Source of the DNA: Druceiella hillmani
Taxonomy: Eukaryota; Arthropoda; Insecta; Lepidoptera; Hepialidae
DNA: 64,000 bases
Direction: 5' to 3'
Assembly: GCA_039881145.1 (NCBI GenBank)
Contig: JAYKKI010000038.1
Location: 4,382,501 to 4,446,500, forward strand
Part shown: positions 10,505 to 25,874 of the stretch, in pieces
Numbering within the stretch: position 1 is the stretch's first letter
How the letters are laid out: each line of letters opens with the position of its first letter
Program-made: the position numbers and the translations under genes
Notes under the pieces: generated by a model
What the model was told of the DNA's origin: nothing
The model's database searches: none
Seen by the model: the letters and a program-made list of their open reading frames with translations, nothing else

Positions 10505-10620
10505 TAAGAGTTAATCTTTGCTAATAACCCAGCTGAAGATGTTGTAATACAACGAAACCTAGGTCGTGGTAAAGAACTTAAAGAAAGTAGAAATAATACT
10601 ACACCACGTAGTTTTATTTT
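10505..10620 (+). ncRNA. Hammerhead-like repeat copy 2
   Basis: Motif 10529-10569: CCAG, CTGAAGA, T, GTTGT-AAT-ACAAC, GAA, ACC-TA-GGT, C, GTGG. The core is intact apart from the base before CTGA (G where stem I pairing needs C). An outer pairing TCTTT (10515-10519) with AAAGA (10571-10575) is kept. It lies about 490 bp past the stop of the Penelope-like remnant, in the same orientation. Confidence 0.55.
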
Positions 10621-10745
10621 AATAACAGATATTCTGTAATATTGTAAGAATACCAACTTTAATTTAAAGCTTTACCAAAATTTGGAAATAAATTTCTTCC
10701 ATTGAGACACGCTAAAAATATACACCACAGAGAACGCATTAACAT

Positions 10746-10748
<3 letters not shown>

Positions 10749-10802
<54 letters not shown>

Positions 10803-10816
10803 TGTGTGTGTGTGTA
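10749..10816. repeat. (AT)n then (TG)n microsatellite
   Basis: About 50 bp of AT followed by a short TG run. Both strands give YI-type frames that are not genes. Confidence 0.95.
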
Positions 10817-11234
10817 TTGTCCGTGTGAATTTTTTTATTTTCAGCTCTACAGTAGAGGATTTCCGTACTTCCGGACTTCCGTAAAACTATTAAGGATACA
10901 GCGCTGCAAGCTTCCAAATTATAATCTACCTAAACAGCATTAAAGTCAGAGAAACCTTGAAGCATGCTTTTTGAACACGCTTGAGAAACCAATATGTTTT
11001 GTAAAATTTTAGTTATCCTAACGTTTTAATAACAATTTATGAAAATAAAAACGTTTTTTAATATATTTTAATGGCTTTTAAATTTAATAAATTCCATCTC
11101 TTGGCGTTGGTAATAATTGAAACGCCATCTGGTGAGTCGTGTTCCAATTGTCCATATAAATTACGACCACTTTTTTAGCGTGAGTTATTATGGGAGTGTC
11201 CATTCTGTACGATATATTCTGTGCCTCCACTTTT

Positions 11235-11820
11235 AAATTTGACATTGGCAAAGATTGTCTATGAAGGGAATGAACGCCATGGAATTAAATGTAAAGGAAA
11301 AGTGACGCACATAGAAAAGATGTAAGAAAATTAATTCGACAAATATTGATTTGTAATCTAAAAAAATAAATTAAAATTACAGGGAAATACCTATATATGG
11401 TAAAAACAATTTAGAGCAAGCATTCATTTAAGAAATATAAATATTTCTGAACATTTTGTGTAATTAATTTAAAAGATCCTACTCGCTGAGTTTATGTCAT
11501 ATAACGATGTCGTCCCGAATTAATCTGGTTTACACGTTTCTCTTTTTGTTTTGTATTGAATCTGTGCCATGTGCCAGATCTGGTGAGTAGCAATCATTAT
11601 AATATATGTGATGTTATTTACGAAAATAGGTATGATTTGAGGAGATGAGATGCTAGTAATTATTGTTCTTCGACATGTTATTCTTGATGTTGTCACAAAG
11701 ATAAGTGTCTATAGAAATTAACGGCGTCCCATTGTCCATCAATTTTTTGCCATATTTGTCCTTTTCTCTTTTTTAAGACGGTGTTAAAGTGGCATCTTAT
11801 TTAACGATTCATTTTCTACA
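11235..11820 (+). repeat. Duplicated 5' gene region, copy 2 (with signal-peptide exon)
   Basis: Same segment as 7057-7445 but retaining the first coding exon of the gene at 11507-13143. The shared parts cover the upstream region and the start of intron 1, with many small substitutions, so the duplication is not recent. Confidence 0.8.
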
Positions 11821-11863
11821 AATGTTTTTTTAATTAATTTACATTATTATTGGCACTAAACAC

Positions 11864-11913
<50 letters not shown>

Positions 11914-13143
11914 TATGCAGATAAAAACATGAATTTACGAAAAAAAGAAACAAAAATTAAATATTGAAATAAGCAAGAAGAATTGTGTTACAAATTTAAT
12001 ATGTAGAAGTATTTAAGAATAGATGGATATACATAGCAATCCGCATATTCTTATATATATTCAGTATGTAAGAATATGCGGATTATTATGCAACGTTACT
12101 AGATTCAAAAAATAGTATTTGTGAATCTTTATACCACACAGTTAATATAAAATTATTTTTGTAATCTCATTGGTTTTGATATAGATCTCCGTGCTGTCAA
12201 ACCGTTTGCACTATTTATTTTACCAATGTAACGGGAATACTAACTAATATATTTTGTACCGTAAATACACAGAGTTAGAGAAGCAAGACAAACAACACAC
12301 TCTTGATCTGGACAAGATTAGCCAATCAGTTTGTGTCTGTAAAGAAGAATGTTACCCAAATACTCGTGGTTTCTATATTCCTAAGCAATACTGCTGTGAG
12401 TAAAATTACTTTCTTTTGGTTTATAGCGTTTATTCTCTTTTCCAATGCCAATTTAAAAAGAAGCTAGACAATATTGAGTGGCTCATGTTAATTTAAATAG
12501 GAGTGTGAATGTATATGTGTGATAAATGTGTATTTGCATACATGTGTGCGCACGTGTTTCGCGCTTGTTTTATTTAAAATGTGGGCGTATTAAGTTTGCA
12601 AAGCTTGATTGGGCAGTTTAAATAACTAAATATAAATAATATCGTAAAGATCTAACTTAGGGTAGCCTTGAACCCTCTTTAATATAGCAAATTGTGAGGA
12701 TTTTTTAATCTAACTTGTTTTCTTCTGTTCATATATATTTAGTGACAAATTGTAGTTTAAAAAATTAAATCCCAAATCTTAATAAATATTAGACCAAATG
12801 ATATATTCTTGACAACTTTGGATAATAGATTGAACTAATCTACGCATATACCATATATATAGGTTACGGAAGTTCGAAAAAAGACACTCGGTAAAGAGTC
12901 AACGCAAATGAAAAATAGACAAAATTTTCAATAACATCATCACACAGAATTCATATCCTTTTTAAATATTAATTATTTCAGTCAATATCTGTGAAGACAG
13001 TCGCGCTTGCCAGATCAAAATGTCGAATGCACAATTTATTGAACCGATTGGTTTTGAGAAATCGAATGAAAAAATCAATCACTGCAACAATGGATACATG
13101 CGAGATGGATTAGGAGACGGTGTTCAGTCGAAGGAACTATTTG
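11507..13143 (+). CDS. Secreted cysteine-rich protein gene (TIL-like), three exons, 3' end unresolved
   Basis: Exon 1 is 11507-11582 (25 codons plus 1 nt): MSSRINLVYTFLFLFCIESV then PCARS, a clear signal peptide, ending G|GTGAGT. Exon 2 is 12273-12395 (acceptor TACACAG, donor T|GTGAGT; 40 codons) with VCVCKEEC and PKQYC. Exon 3 is 12982-13143 (acceptor ATTTCAG, donor G|GTGAGT; 53 codons) with NICEDSRACQIK and CNNGYMRDGLGDGV. All three junctions are phase 1 and join without stops, which is strong evidence for a real gene. The C-x-x-GY-x-R-DG end resembles the last part of a TIL domain, though the cysteine spacing is not canonical and the usual next Cys appears to be Val. A possible last exon is 13500-13525 (excellent polypyrimidine acceptor, then eight codons and TGA). 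Role inferred: secreted, disulfide-rich, perhaps a protease inhibitor. Confidence 0.65.
11867..11916. repeat. (AT)n microsatellite in intron 1
   Basis: About 45 bp of AT dinucleotide inside the first intron of the 11507-13143 gene. Confidence 0.95.
12038..12084. repeat. 16-bp inverted repeat (hairpin) in intron 1
   Basis: AATCCGCATATTCTTA at 12038-12053 and its exact reverse complement at 12069-12084, 15-base loop. Confidence 0.9.
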
Positions 13144-13289
13144 GTGAGTGGTGCTACAAAAAATGGCACGCTCTTGGTAATTAATTAATTTGATTTGAGC
13201 GATATACTTATTTAACTCGATTAAGTAGAAAGTCCACGTCAATAATATATTTCATAAAAATAAGAAAAAATAATTTAAAAAAAAATACA

Positions 13290-13305
13290 TATGTATATAT
13301 ATATA

Positions 13306-13352
<47 letters not shown>

Positions 13353-13376
13353 ATGTGTGTGTGTGTGTGTATATAC
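13290..13376. repeat. (AT)n then (TG)n microsatellite
   Basis: AT run to about 13344, then GTGTGTGTATGTGTGTGTG and a short TATACACAC tail. Confidence 0.95.
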
Positions 13377-13691
13377 ACACGCGGTGACTTTTTATTCGTT
13401 TGGCACTTAGAACTAAAATTGACTTTTATTATGAATATTATACATTCACATTGTTAAAATCATTTTCTATGACAATGTATGACATGATTTTTTTCATAGT
13501 TTTGCATCATATTTATCACGAATGATAACGATGACGAAATTCTAAATGAAAAACCTATTACCAAACACAGCAACCGTTCGATCATGATCCGACTTCATAT
13601 TAATTAACCAATAAGATTTAGTCCACGTAGACTGTTGAAAATAATGCGCGCTGCGTGATTCGACTCGGAAGAGAATTTTTGATATCACAAT

Positions 13692-14345
13692 GACGAATCG
13701 TAATTATAAATACTCGAACATCGAGTATGTTGATATGGTGCAGATGTATGCTATCGCTAATGACTCTTTGGGTACCATCTTTGGGTCACCTACACAAGAG
13801 TGGGATTGTTCAACATACACAATGAACACTGGTGGACTTATAACAATCTCCATCTGATATAGGAACAATCACACCAAAGAAAGTTAAATGTATGGTCTGG
13901 ATCATCATAAGACCGGTTTTTATTGAAGGCAACTTAACGGGTGGTACATACATGAATATGCTGCGCAACGTAGTCCCAGAGCTCTTGGACGAAATACCCC
14001 TAGCGTACCTTACTAGCATGTACTAGCAACACTGGGCCACGGGGACAGCTTTTTGGCACACTACCTACTTGCGGTACGGGAGTACCTCAATGATGTATTT
14101 GACGATCGCTGATTGGGACGCAGTGGATCAGTTCCGTGGCACCCTCACAGCCCCGACCTAACACCTGTAGACATTTATTAGTGGTCGGAGCTAAAGCGAT
14201 CAGTGTACACAGAAGAAGCGAAAAGTTTAGATGAGCTAAATACAGGATTTTTACTGCATTTTACATAGTGACACTAATACTTGTGAAAGAAAACATTCAA
14301 AGACGTGCTCATTTGTGTATGGTGCAGAGTGGCATGCATTTTGAA
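13692..14345 (+). pseudogene. Tc1/mariner-superfamily transposase pseudogene (DDE_3-like)
   Basis: Successive frames give TNRNYKYSNIEYVDMVQMYA (N-terminal helix-turn-helix region), VHNTHWWTYNN, NVWSG, LTGGTYMNMLRNVVPELLDE, then after a frameshift YLLAVREYLNDVFDD and WHPHSPDLTPVDIY, and KRSVYTEEAKSLDEL. The SPDLTP-x-D block is the region of the last catalytic acidic residue in IS630/Tc1/mariner transposases. Much of the segment between the first HTH and the catalytic core is missing, and stops or frameshifts occur at 13856, about 14024, 14126 and 14180. It sits downstream of the cysteine-rich gene at 11507-13143. Confidence 0.75.
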
Positions 14346-14559
14346 CAACTGTTAAAGTATCGATAGGTGAGTGGTACATTTTTGTGCATGCATCGTTAAA
14401 TCGTTGTAAATACCTAATCTGTTGTAAATAAGCTGATAGTTTTGTAAATACGCCTGAATCACTTTATGTTTAATTTATCGAACAATTAATTATTAATTAA
14501 TAGGGTTCGGATATTTCCCTGCAAATAAAATAAAAACAAACTATAACAGAGAAGTAATT

Positions 14560-14795
14560 GAGTGTCACGGCAACGAATTGTAACTATTACTGCGTAGAGA
14601 GGCGACACTCACCTCTCCCCGCCAATTTAACGTCGCCCGCAGATAATGGGTACGATCATGTGTACGCGTTCCTACGTTGCCGCTTGCTGCGTCCGCCTGT
14701 GATTGTTCAATTGTGCGATGTTTGGTCGAGTTTAACTTATGTAATTCAGTGTTACTGTTATAATAAACCATTTATAGTAATTCAATATAACAGTC
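14560..14795 (+). repeat. Possible solo LTR or other G+C-richer repeat
   Basis: A 235-bp island of higher G+C begins TGTCACGGCAACGAATTG and ends near AATATAACA, with an AATAAA signal at 14762. TATAACAG occurs just before and at the end of the block. No matching second copy or clear target-site duplication was found, so the LTR reading is weak. Confidence 0.22.
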
Positions 14796-14799
14796 CGTT

Positions 14800-15728
14800 A
14801 TTGCACTGTGTACAAATGCTTAAAAAGGATAAAATCACTAGGAGATTATTTTGTCTCCATTTTTTTGTTTGTTGTAAATAATTTTATTTTGTGTCACCAA
14901 CTTCTTTAGTTACTACCTATAATTTTGTGTCAACTAAAATATCACTGGGCAGTTTTAAATTTCAAACTGTTCTTAAAAGTCATCGCTGTGTTTGAACGCG
15001 ATATGTTTGGAAAACGTATTCTTGTAGTGTCGGCTGTAGGCATGTTATATTGTTTATTAAGAAGACTTTCAAATGAAGCAAATTTAGTCAAGTCAAAAGT
15101 ACAACGAAGACAATATTTCAGTGTATCACAAATAATATAAACGAAATTTATTTTTATTTCGTTTTAAGATCCATTTCAAATGCTCTCTTGATATTATTAT
15201 TCTCAAATCACTTTCACAAAATTAAATGTATAGTGTAAAATATTTATTCATATAATTACATTTTTACAATTAGATAATAATAAAGTCGCGTGCGTCAGTA
15301 CAAAACTACTACGCCGGCGTACTATCGAGACAGTCATTCGATCGACGCTGTTGGTTAGAAAGAGAAACAGCTATGTAGGTGACGTATAGCGTCAACTCGC
15401 TTGATAGGCGCGATTGTCCGCAACGATCGAGACCAATATGTATATTATCCGCAAAGATCGAGACCAATATGTATAGTAAATATTTTTTATCTGCAAGCTG
15501 CTGATAGCCCTACATTACATACATTACAGATACATACGGATACGGATAGGCGAGTACATATGTAATAGTATAGGTAATTAAATCTGTTCGCTAGTATGGA
15601 GTGTCGGGGGTGTGGTATGGTAACAATTTTTACTTAATTCATTTATTTATTGTGCAATTTACTTTTGTCAACTATCTTATAAACTATTATATTAAACTAT
15701 CAAACCAATCAACCTAAGAATATAAAAT
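14800..15728. other. Intergenic, no gene recognised
   Basis: Contains a G+C-richer patch at 15290-15480 in which a 27-30-bp unit (CCGCAA(C/A)GATCGAGACCAA...) is duplicated at about 15418-15472. The frames in this stretch show no domain. Confidence 0.4.
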
Positions 15729-19925
<4,197 letters not shown>

Positions 19926-19934
19926 ACATATTTT

Positions 19935-20130
19935 TCGTCGACCGTATCGATTACCTTAGCAAAATGTGAGAAAGTAAAAGGAATTGTCAACGAGCTGAAA
20001 AGAAATTATATTAATCGTGATAGTAGATCACCATATGTTAGTTAATAAAAGGAATGGAGAACGATGTATGTGTGTCGATTGTAGACCGTTAAGTCAAATT
20101 ACTAAGAGTAATTTTATTTTTAAGTGGCCA
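19935..20130 (+). pseudogene. Ty3/gypsy reverse transcriptase fragment
   Basis: Reads KVKGIVNELKRN, then SPYMLVNKRNGERCMCVDCR and PLSQITKSNF. This is the N-terminal RT block of gypsy-type elements (S-P-x-x-LV-x-K-x-NG, then R-x-CVD-[YF]-R-x-L-x-x-I-T). Only about 65 codons remain, wedged between the hAT relic and the non-LTR copy at 20135. A dead fragment; no LTR seen. Confidence 0.7.
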
Positions 20131-20376
20131 TAGAAACCGTCAAACGAAGTGGAAAGGTTTTTCGCAACCCGATTATTTAATTATTATTTTCGTGTTATTT
20201 TGTTGCAATAACTTATTTAGTTTTTGTGTTATTTTTATTTTAAATCTATTTTCATTTAATTTTTGACCATAGCTATATTCCATCTAATGTATACTCAGTG
20301 TTCCGTTCGGTAAGTTTTTTGTTTTGTTTATTTTTTGTATTATTCATTTTTGTGAAATAGAATCTGCTTCAGCTTT

Positions 20377-21620
20377 GTGAAAATGGATTCAGTTATTCCT
20401 CCTAGACCTCCATACTCTTCTAAATCACCTACTTCTAATACTGAATTTGCTTCTCCTACCTCCACTGCAAGTTTTGTTACCGTAACGAACTTTCAACAGG
20501 AATTAAAACGAAAAACCAAAAATTGTAAAAGAACAAATTGTAAAAAAAATAAGCCTAAATATATTTCTTCTTTCCATCCATCTGACTCTTTCTTCCTCGA
20601 AACAGAGGATACAATCACTCGCAAGACCCCTCGCACTCCTCTTTCAGAATTAAATTCGAAATTACTTCCTTCAACCCCGACCTCATCTCTTCCCTCCCAC
20701 CCTCCGAATTCTATTGAGGGTCGTTTATATGTCTCTGGCGACGTTGGACCATGTATTGTCCACGTCCTAAGAAAAGAACCCCAGTTTGGTTCCGCTTTAA
20801 AAAATTATCAAGTCGATGGTATTATTCAAGATGGAGTGAAACAAATTGGCAGGGACATGATTTTGGTGGAATTTTCATTTGCTGACGCCACCAACCGCTT
20901 CGTTAACCACTCTGCCTTCACGGGACAGAACAAATTGTTCATCCCCTTCTTTAACGTCAGTCGTATGGGCATTGTTCGCAATGTTCCAGTCGATTGGTCT
21001 GACGAGGAGGTTTTACACGACATAGAATTCCGAGAAGGGTGCGGAAAGGTTATTAAAGTCCGCCGCTTAAACTTAACAAATTCCGATCTTCCGAGCGTTA
21101 TTTCCGATATGGTGAAGGTCACGTTGGAAGAAACTGCCCGCTTCCTCTTAATAAAGCAAAATGTATCTTTTGCAGTGGAAACCATGATTTCACTGATAGA
21201 ATTTATTCAGAATTTGAAAGGCAAAAAAAATCAAGCTTGAAATGTTTGAAAGAGACATTTCTCACGCGGAAACGTCCAAAATGGTCCCTTCTACTAGAAA
21301 ATCATACGCCTCAGTTGCAGCTCATCCCCCCTTAACTCTTCCCTCTCCAATTTCTTCCCCAAATTTGTTCTCTCCGTCTCGTCCTACCAACTCTTTTCAG
21401 AAAAAAATTATTACTCTGAAACCCCGATCCCACTCTTCGACTAGATCCAACCAGGGCTACCACGGCTCGGCTTTCGAATAAGTCTAGGCAGACTTCCGAA
21501 TTCCTCAACCTGAAAATGGTTGCGGCTTTAGTCAACAACCTTCAGTTAATACTTCTTCTTCTACGAGTATTATTCAATTTCTTTTGACCACTTTGGTCAA
21601 AATTTTGAGTTCCCATTCAA
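20377..21620 (+). pseudogene. ORF1 (gag-like zinc-knuckle protein) of non-LTR copy B
   Basis: The ATG at 20377 opens a Ser/Pro/Thr-rich N-terminus, then a conserved core (GRLYVSGDVGPCIVHVLR to EFREGCGKVIKVRRLNL). At about 21078 a segment of roughly 120 bp present in copy A is missing; it contained the first CCHC knuckle. The deletion shifts the frame, so translation continues out of frame to a stop at 21238-21240. In the correct frame the second knuckle survives in part (GEGHVGRNC with its first Cys replaced by Tyr) plus a CIFCSGNHD motif. The original frame resumes near 21242 with SYASVAAHPP and a basic Ser-rich tail. The known role is RNA binding in the retrotransposition particle; this copy cannot make an intact protein. 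Confidence 0.8.
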
Positions 21621-21674
21621 ATACCGTCCAACATTGCCTCCTCTATTCTTACTTCCCTTCAATCCCTTCTTTCT

Positions 21675-22549
21675 AATGGCTTCGCCAATAGTGGCATGGG
21701 TCTTGCAATGGAATAGTCGCAGTATTATTTCCAACAACGCAGATCTTCGTCACCTCCTTGTCAAGTATTCTCCATCCATGGCACCTATCTCGGAGACTTG
21801 GCTGAAGCCTGGATTCCATTTTAAAATCCAAGGCTATGTCTGTCTCCGGGATGATAGAGCGGATGGCAAGGGCTGATCCGCCCTATTACTTAACAAATCC
21901 CTACCCTTCTTCCAGATTTCTCTTTGCTCCCGCAGTTTTTAATTCAATATTGTTGCTGCGAGAGTTAAAGATTTCACCATCCTCTGTATATAGGGGGACA
22001 TCCCCCTTCCAACATGTTCCATAGCATTAGAAATATGGAATATTTTAACTTCAATTCCTGGCTCATATATTATTCTGGGAAATCTCAATGCTCATTACCC
22101 GTCTCGGTGTTCCACCTGTCAACCCTCTTGGGGTGTCCTTGGTGGAACTCCAAGACGACTTTGGCCTGTGTTTACTGAATGATGGTTCTCCAACACGAAT
22201 TCCTGTTCCATTTCAGAACCCGAACTCAGTAGATATCTCTCTTTGGTCCTCACCCTTGGCATCCTTAGTTTCCTGGAATATTCTATCTGAGTTTTTTGGA
22301 AGCAACCATTTCCCCATTTTGATTTCCTTCCCTCGTTTAAATTTACATATTGATAAAATTCCCCCTCTACCAAAATGCAACCTACATAGGGCAGATTGGG
22401 TGGGATTCCGTACTTTCCTCAGTGTCGAAGTGGATTCCCTCCCTTCAGTGAACTTGGATAGCATTGATTCTTGCTATATCCAATTTGTATGGGCTATAGA
22501 TCTATCCGCTCGAAACTTTATTCCACTTAAAAGATTTAATCACCACTAA
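21675..22549 (+). pseudogene. Endonuclease domain of non-LTR copy B
   Basis: Begins MASPIVAWVLQWNSRSI, then ISETWLKPGFHFKIQGY and RDDRADGKG, the N-terminal blocks of apurinic-like retrotransposon endonucleases (the Asn of QWN and the Glu of ETWL). After a frame break come GNLNAHYPS (the D/G-x-N block; Gly where Asp is usual), LCLLNDGSPTRI, NSVDISL and EFFGSNHFPILIS (catalytic S-D-H reads S-N-H here). Stops at 21874 and elsewhere. The domain nicks target DNA in live relatives; the D-to-N change and the frame breaks mean this one is dead. Confidence 0.8.
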
Positions 22550-22555
22550 AGATCC

Positions 22556-24057
22556 TCTCCCCCCTGGTGGGATGGAGACTGTTCCGCAGCGGTTAAAGCC
22601 CGCAAAGAGGCTGAAGCCATACATAAATCTAAAATGTCGAAAGCAAACTTCCTCTTATTTCGAAAGACCCAAGCACATCTTAAGGATTCTTCCCCTGGTA
22701 TTGATGGAATGTTATATTCATTGGTGAAAAATACTTTACCATCTACCCGTTGGTATCTTCTATCCCTCATTAACTGTATATTCAAATCAGGTTGTATTAC
22801 AAAGTCTTGGAAAACTCAAATAATAATTCCCATTCTCAAACCTCATAAAGATCTCAATGTAGGTTCATCCTACAGACCCTTAGCCCTTTCTCCTGTTTTA
22901 GCGAAGATTACGGAATAACTAATTAAGAGTCGTTTGGAATGGTTTACGGAACAACATTCTATTTTTCAGAGCAATCAATTTGGCTTCAGAAGAGCTAAAA
23001 GTACGATAGATGAATCTCAGCGTCCTAACCACTGACATCAGACTTGCCTTTTCTCGACAAGAGTTCCTCGTTGCTGCTTTTTTAGATCTTTCTTCAGCCT
23101 ACGATAACGTAAACCTTCCAGTCCTCCAAAAAATTCTTGATAATTTTGGGATTCCGATCAGATTATAAATTTTCTCCTCAATTTTCTTTTAGAAAGATCT
23201 ATTATTCTTAGATCCCCCGGATCTCTCCCCTTAACAAGAACTATATTCTTCAATATTTACTCCTATATGATCCACTCAACAGTAAATCCCTTCTGTCGTG
23301 TTTGGAAATACGCCGATGACCTCCGTTTATATTCTTCTGATAAGTCAATAATGGTTGCCGAAAATGCTTCGAACCCTGCGCTTGTTAACCTAAACAAATG
23401 GGTTAACTCTCATGGTATGGATTTATCCCCTTCCAAAAGCGCTGTGGTGGTCTTCTCGAGAATGAGAATTACTCCACCTTTATCTATTTCTAATAATTCT
23501 CCTTTGAACTTGTTCTTTCCAATACCAAATTCTTAGTTACGTTCCTAGACTCAAAATTATCCTGGAACATTCACATTGAATATGTCATCTCTCAATGCCA
23601 GGCTAATATGAATATTCTCCGCATTCTTTCTGGAGTGTGACGGGGCTCTCGCCCTTCCATATTAAAGTTATTATATAACTCTCTAGTCCGTAGTCATCTA
23701 GAATATGGTTCATTTCCACTTGATCCTATTTCCAAATCCAATGCCACTAAATTGATCCACATTCAGTTTCAGGCTCTGAGGATCATAGCGAGTGGTATGA
23801 AATCCAGTCCTATAAATGCACTGCAAGTAGAATGTGTTGATCCTCTTTTAAGCCTCCGGCGACAATACCTAGCTGATCGTTATTTACTGAAGGCAGCTAG
23901 ATTTTCTACTCATCCTATTTTTCCAAAACTCACCCTCCTCTCTAGGTTTATTGAGCATGCTCCTTTTTGGCATTCTAAGTCCCGACCTCTTCTTATCATT
24001 AGCTTCCAAAGATTCAAGTCCCTCACTAACCGCGTTCCGGTCGGCCGGCCTAGTTGA
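22556..24057 (+). pseudogene. Reverse transcriptase domain of non-LTR copy B
   Basis: Starts PWWDGDCSAAVKARKEAE, then SSPGIDGMLYSL, SWKTQIIIPILKPHKDLN, SSYRPLALSPVL, NQFGFRRAKST and the catalytic YADD box at 23309-23320 (WKYADDLRLYSSDKS). Downstream are NKWVNSHGMDLSPSKS and LEYGSFPLDPISKSNA, ending in RFKSLTNRVPVGRPS at 24057. The YADD box is intact, unlike copy C, but the FLDLS box is in a shifted frame and stops occur at about 22916, 23166 and 23535. The segment between the N-terminal block and SSPGIDG is shorter than usual for the family. Confidence 0.85.
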
Positions 24058-24312
24058 TAAACGGTAATATAATAAATGTTTAAAACTGTTTTTAAACGTA
24101 CACATTCATTATAAATTGCAATACAATGTATAGATGCCGCCAAAACTTCTTGAGCAAAAGGTAACATAGTGGGAGAATTTTTGCGTATGTACATTTATAT
24201 GAAAATTCGCTACTGTGCATTCAAGATCATTGTTCAAGAAGTTTGCCGGCATTTTAAAGCTTTTTAATTACAAAAATACATAAGCTGAGTTAATAAATCC
24301 TCTTATCTTTTA

Positions 24313-25702
24313 AATGGAACAGTGGCTGATAAGTCGCCGAAAGGCTGATAAGGAGCTGTCAGGACTATCAGGCAATATTGAACAGTCACCTGTTAATCCA
24401 GTACTCCGACCCAAAAAAAAAAGAAACATTGAAAACAAGGAATTGTCTCTCAAAAAAGGAAATATGATGATAGTTAAAGCGATTACTTTGCCATACAACT
24501 TTATGAATCCACAGACATAACAAACTAGGTTAAACTTTTAACATACGTTCGTTATGTTCATGCCAAAAAGATTCATAAAGAGTTCCTGTTTTGTCGTGCC
24601 CTTCCAATTCGCATTACCGGAGAGGATATATTTCTCATGGTCGACGGTTTTGTAAAAGAACACAAATTGGATTGGTCGAAATGTGTAGGAATATGCACCG
24701 ATAGTGCCAGAGCAATGACTGGTCGTTTTTCAGGACTTGCGAAGCGGATACAAGATGTAGCCTCAGAACCAAAATGGAGCCATTGTAGAATTCGTCGGGA
24801 GGCACTTGCTTGTAAAAATATTCCAGCCAGCTTAGAACTCTTAAAATTGTTAACTTAATTAAATCCCGTGCCACAAACTCAAGAATTTTTGCAGACATAT
24901 ATAAAGAGCTTGGAATTTAGCACGAGACCCTGTTGTTATATACTAAAGTGCGTTGGCTGACCGGAAGAAGGTTTGTTGCAAAAATATTTGTGTTGAGACA
25001 TGAAATTGAGTTATTTTTGGTTGAGCAGGCAAATGACAAGTACAAACAGATGTTGACTGACACTTTGTGGCTGCAAAAATTGGCTTATTTGTCAGATATT
25101 TTCACAAAATTGAATGATTTGAATTTGTGACTTCAAGGTCAAAATACAACCATGTTCACTATGCAGGAGAAAGTTGAGTCAACTATCTAAAAATATCCCT
25201 CTGGACATTTTTGATCAACACATGTAAATATGACCCGTTTCCGAATCTAAAAGTTTTTTTACAAACTACTTCTTCGTCAGTGAATGTAGATGTAAAATCA
25301 GCCGTAAAATGCCACTTGCAAAATCTGTCGGCGGCATTACGTACTTATTTCCCAGAAATATCACCGCAATTGAACTGGGTAAATAACCCTTTTGGGAATC
25401 ATTCCACCGACCACCTACCCATCTCTGATCAAGAGGAATTAATAGACATTTCATGCAACAGGAGACTCAAGAGTTGTTTTGCACAACAATCACTGAGTAA
25501 TTTTTGGGCTGATCTAAAAGACATTTATCATGTCAGCGAAGCAGCGATAAAATATTTACTGCAATTTTACACGACATACTTTTGCGAGAGTGGATTTTCG
25601 ACTATGACAAACTTAAAAACTAAACATCGACACAGATAACTCCAAGATGACTTGCGACTGAAGCTGGCTAAAGAGCTACCAGATTTTGTAGAGTTATGCT
25701 AA
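24313..25702 (+). pseudogene. hAT transposase pseudogene (ZBED5-like type), nearly full length
   Basis: Starts MEQWLISRRKADKELSGLSG and a basic segment, then ITGEDIFLMVDGFVKEHKLD, WSKCVGICTDSARAMTGR, SHCRIRREALACK, LLYTKVRWLTGRRFVAKI, LWLQKLAYLSDIFTKLNDLN, and the C-terminal dimerisation domain QSLSNFWADLKDIYHVSE, TTYFCESGFSTMTNLKTKHR. TDSARAM and the RW of KVRWL mark conserved catalytic-region blocks; the usual His of the HREAL motif is Arg. Stops at 24520, 24856, 25128 and 25637, and the segment between the N-terminal piece and TGEDIF lacks the zinc finger. The element's 3' terminal inverted repeat is at 25861-25874. Confidence 0.88.
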
Positions 25703-25860
25703 GGAAAACTTGCACATTAAACCGATTTTCACCGTTATTATACGTGTAGTATAATAGTAATAAATGTTAAAAAAACTGATTACATTTTTTATTTATAATT
25801 CCTGCAATAAGGGATACGCGAGTTTGAGATATTTCTTGAAGTGGTACGCAGGGAAAACTA

Positions 25861-25874
25861 ATTGGGAACCACTG
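25861..25874 (+). repeat. 3' terminal inverted repeat of the hAT element
   Basis: ATTGGGAACCACTG, whose complement CAGTGGTTCCCAAT is the usual hAT end. It lies about 170 bp beyond the transposase remnant. A matching 5' end was not found between 24058 and 24312, which also holds nothing else I recognise. Confidence 0.6.

Larger units (their letters stand above)
20135..24057 (+). mobile_element. Non-LTR retrotransposon copy B (ORF1, endonuclease, RT; no RNase H)
   Basis: The most complete copy of the family also found at 1-7056. It holds a probable 5' UTR (about 20135-20376), ORF1, an apurinic-type endonuclease and an RT, and stops at about 24057 before the RNase H that copies C and D carry, so it is truncated at the 3' side or the 3' end has been replaced. 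No poly(A) tail or target-site duplication was found at the junction. Nonsense and frameshift changes occur in every domain. Confidence 0.85.

Noticed and set aside
13500..13610. Acidic frame FCIIFITNDNDDEIL as a tail exon of the 11507 gene
   Set aside because: The attractive acidic frame is in phase 0, whereas the gene requires phase 1; the phase-1 reading stops after eight codons.
14558..14881. 107-codon cysteine-rich frame
   Set aside because: It lies over a G+C-richer repeat-like block; cysteines follow no known spacing and there is no signal peptide.
20826..21185. 119-codon minus-strand frame over ORF1
   Set aside because: Antisense shadow of the retrotransposon ORF1.
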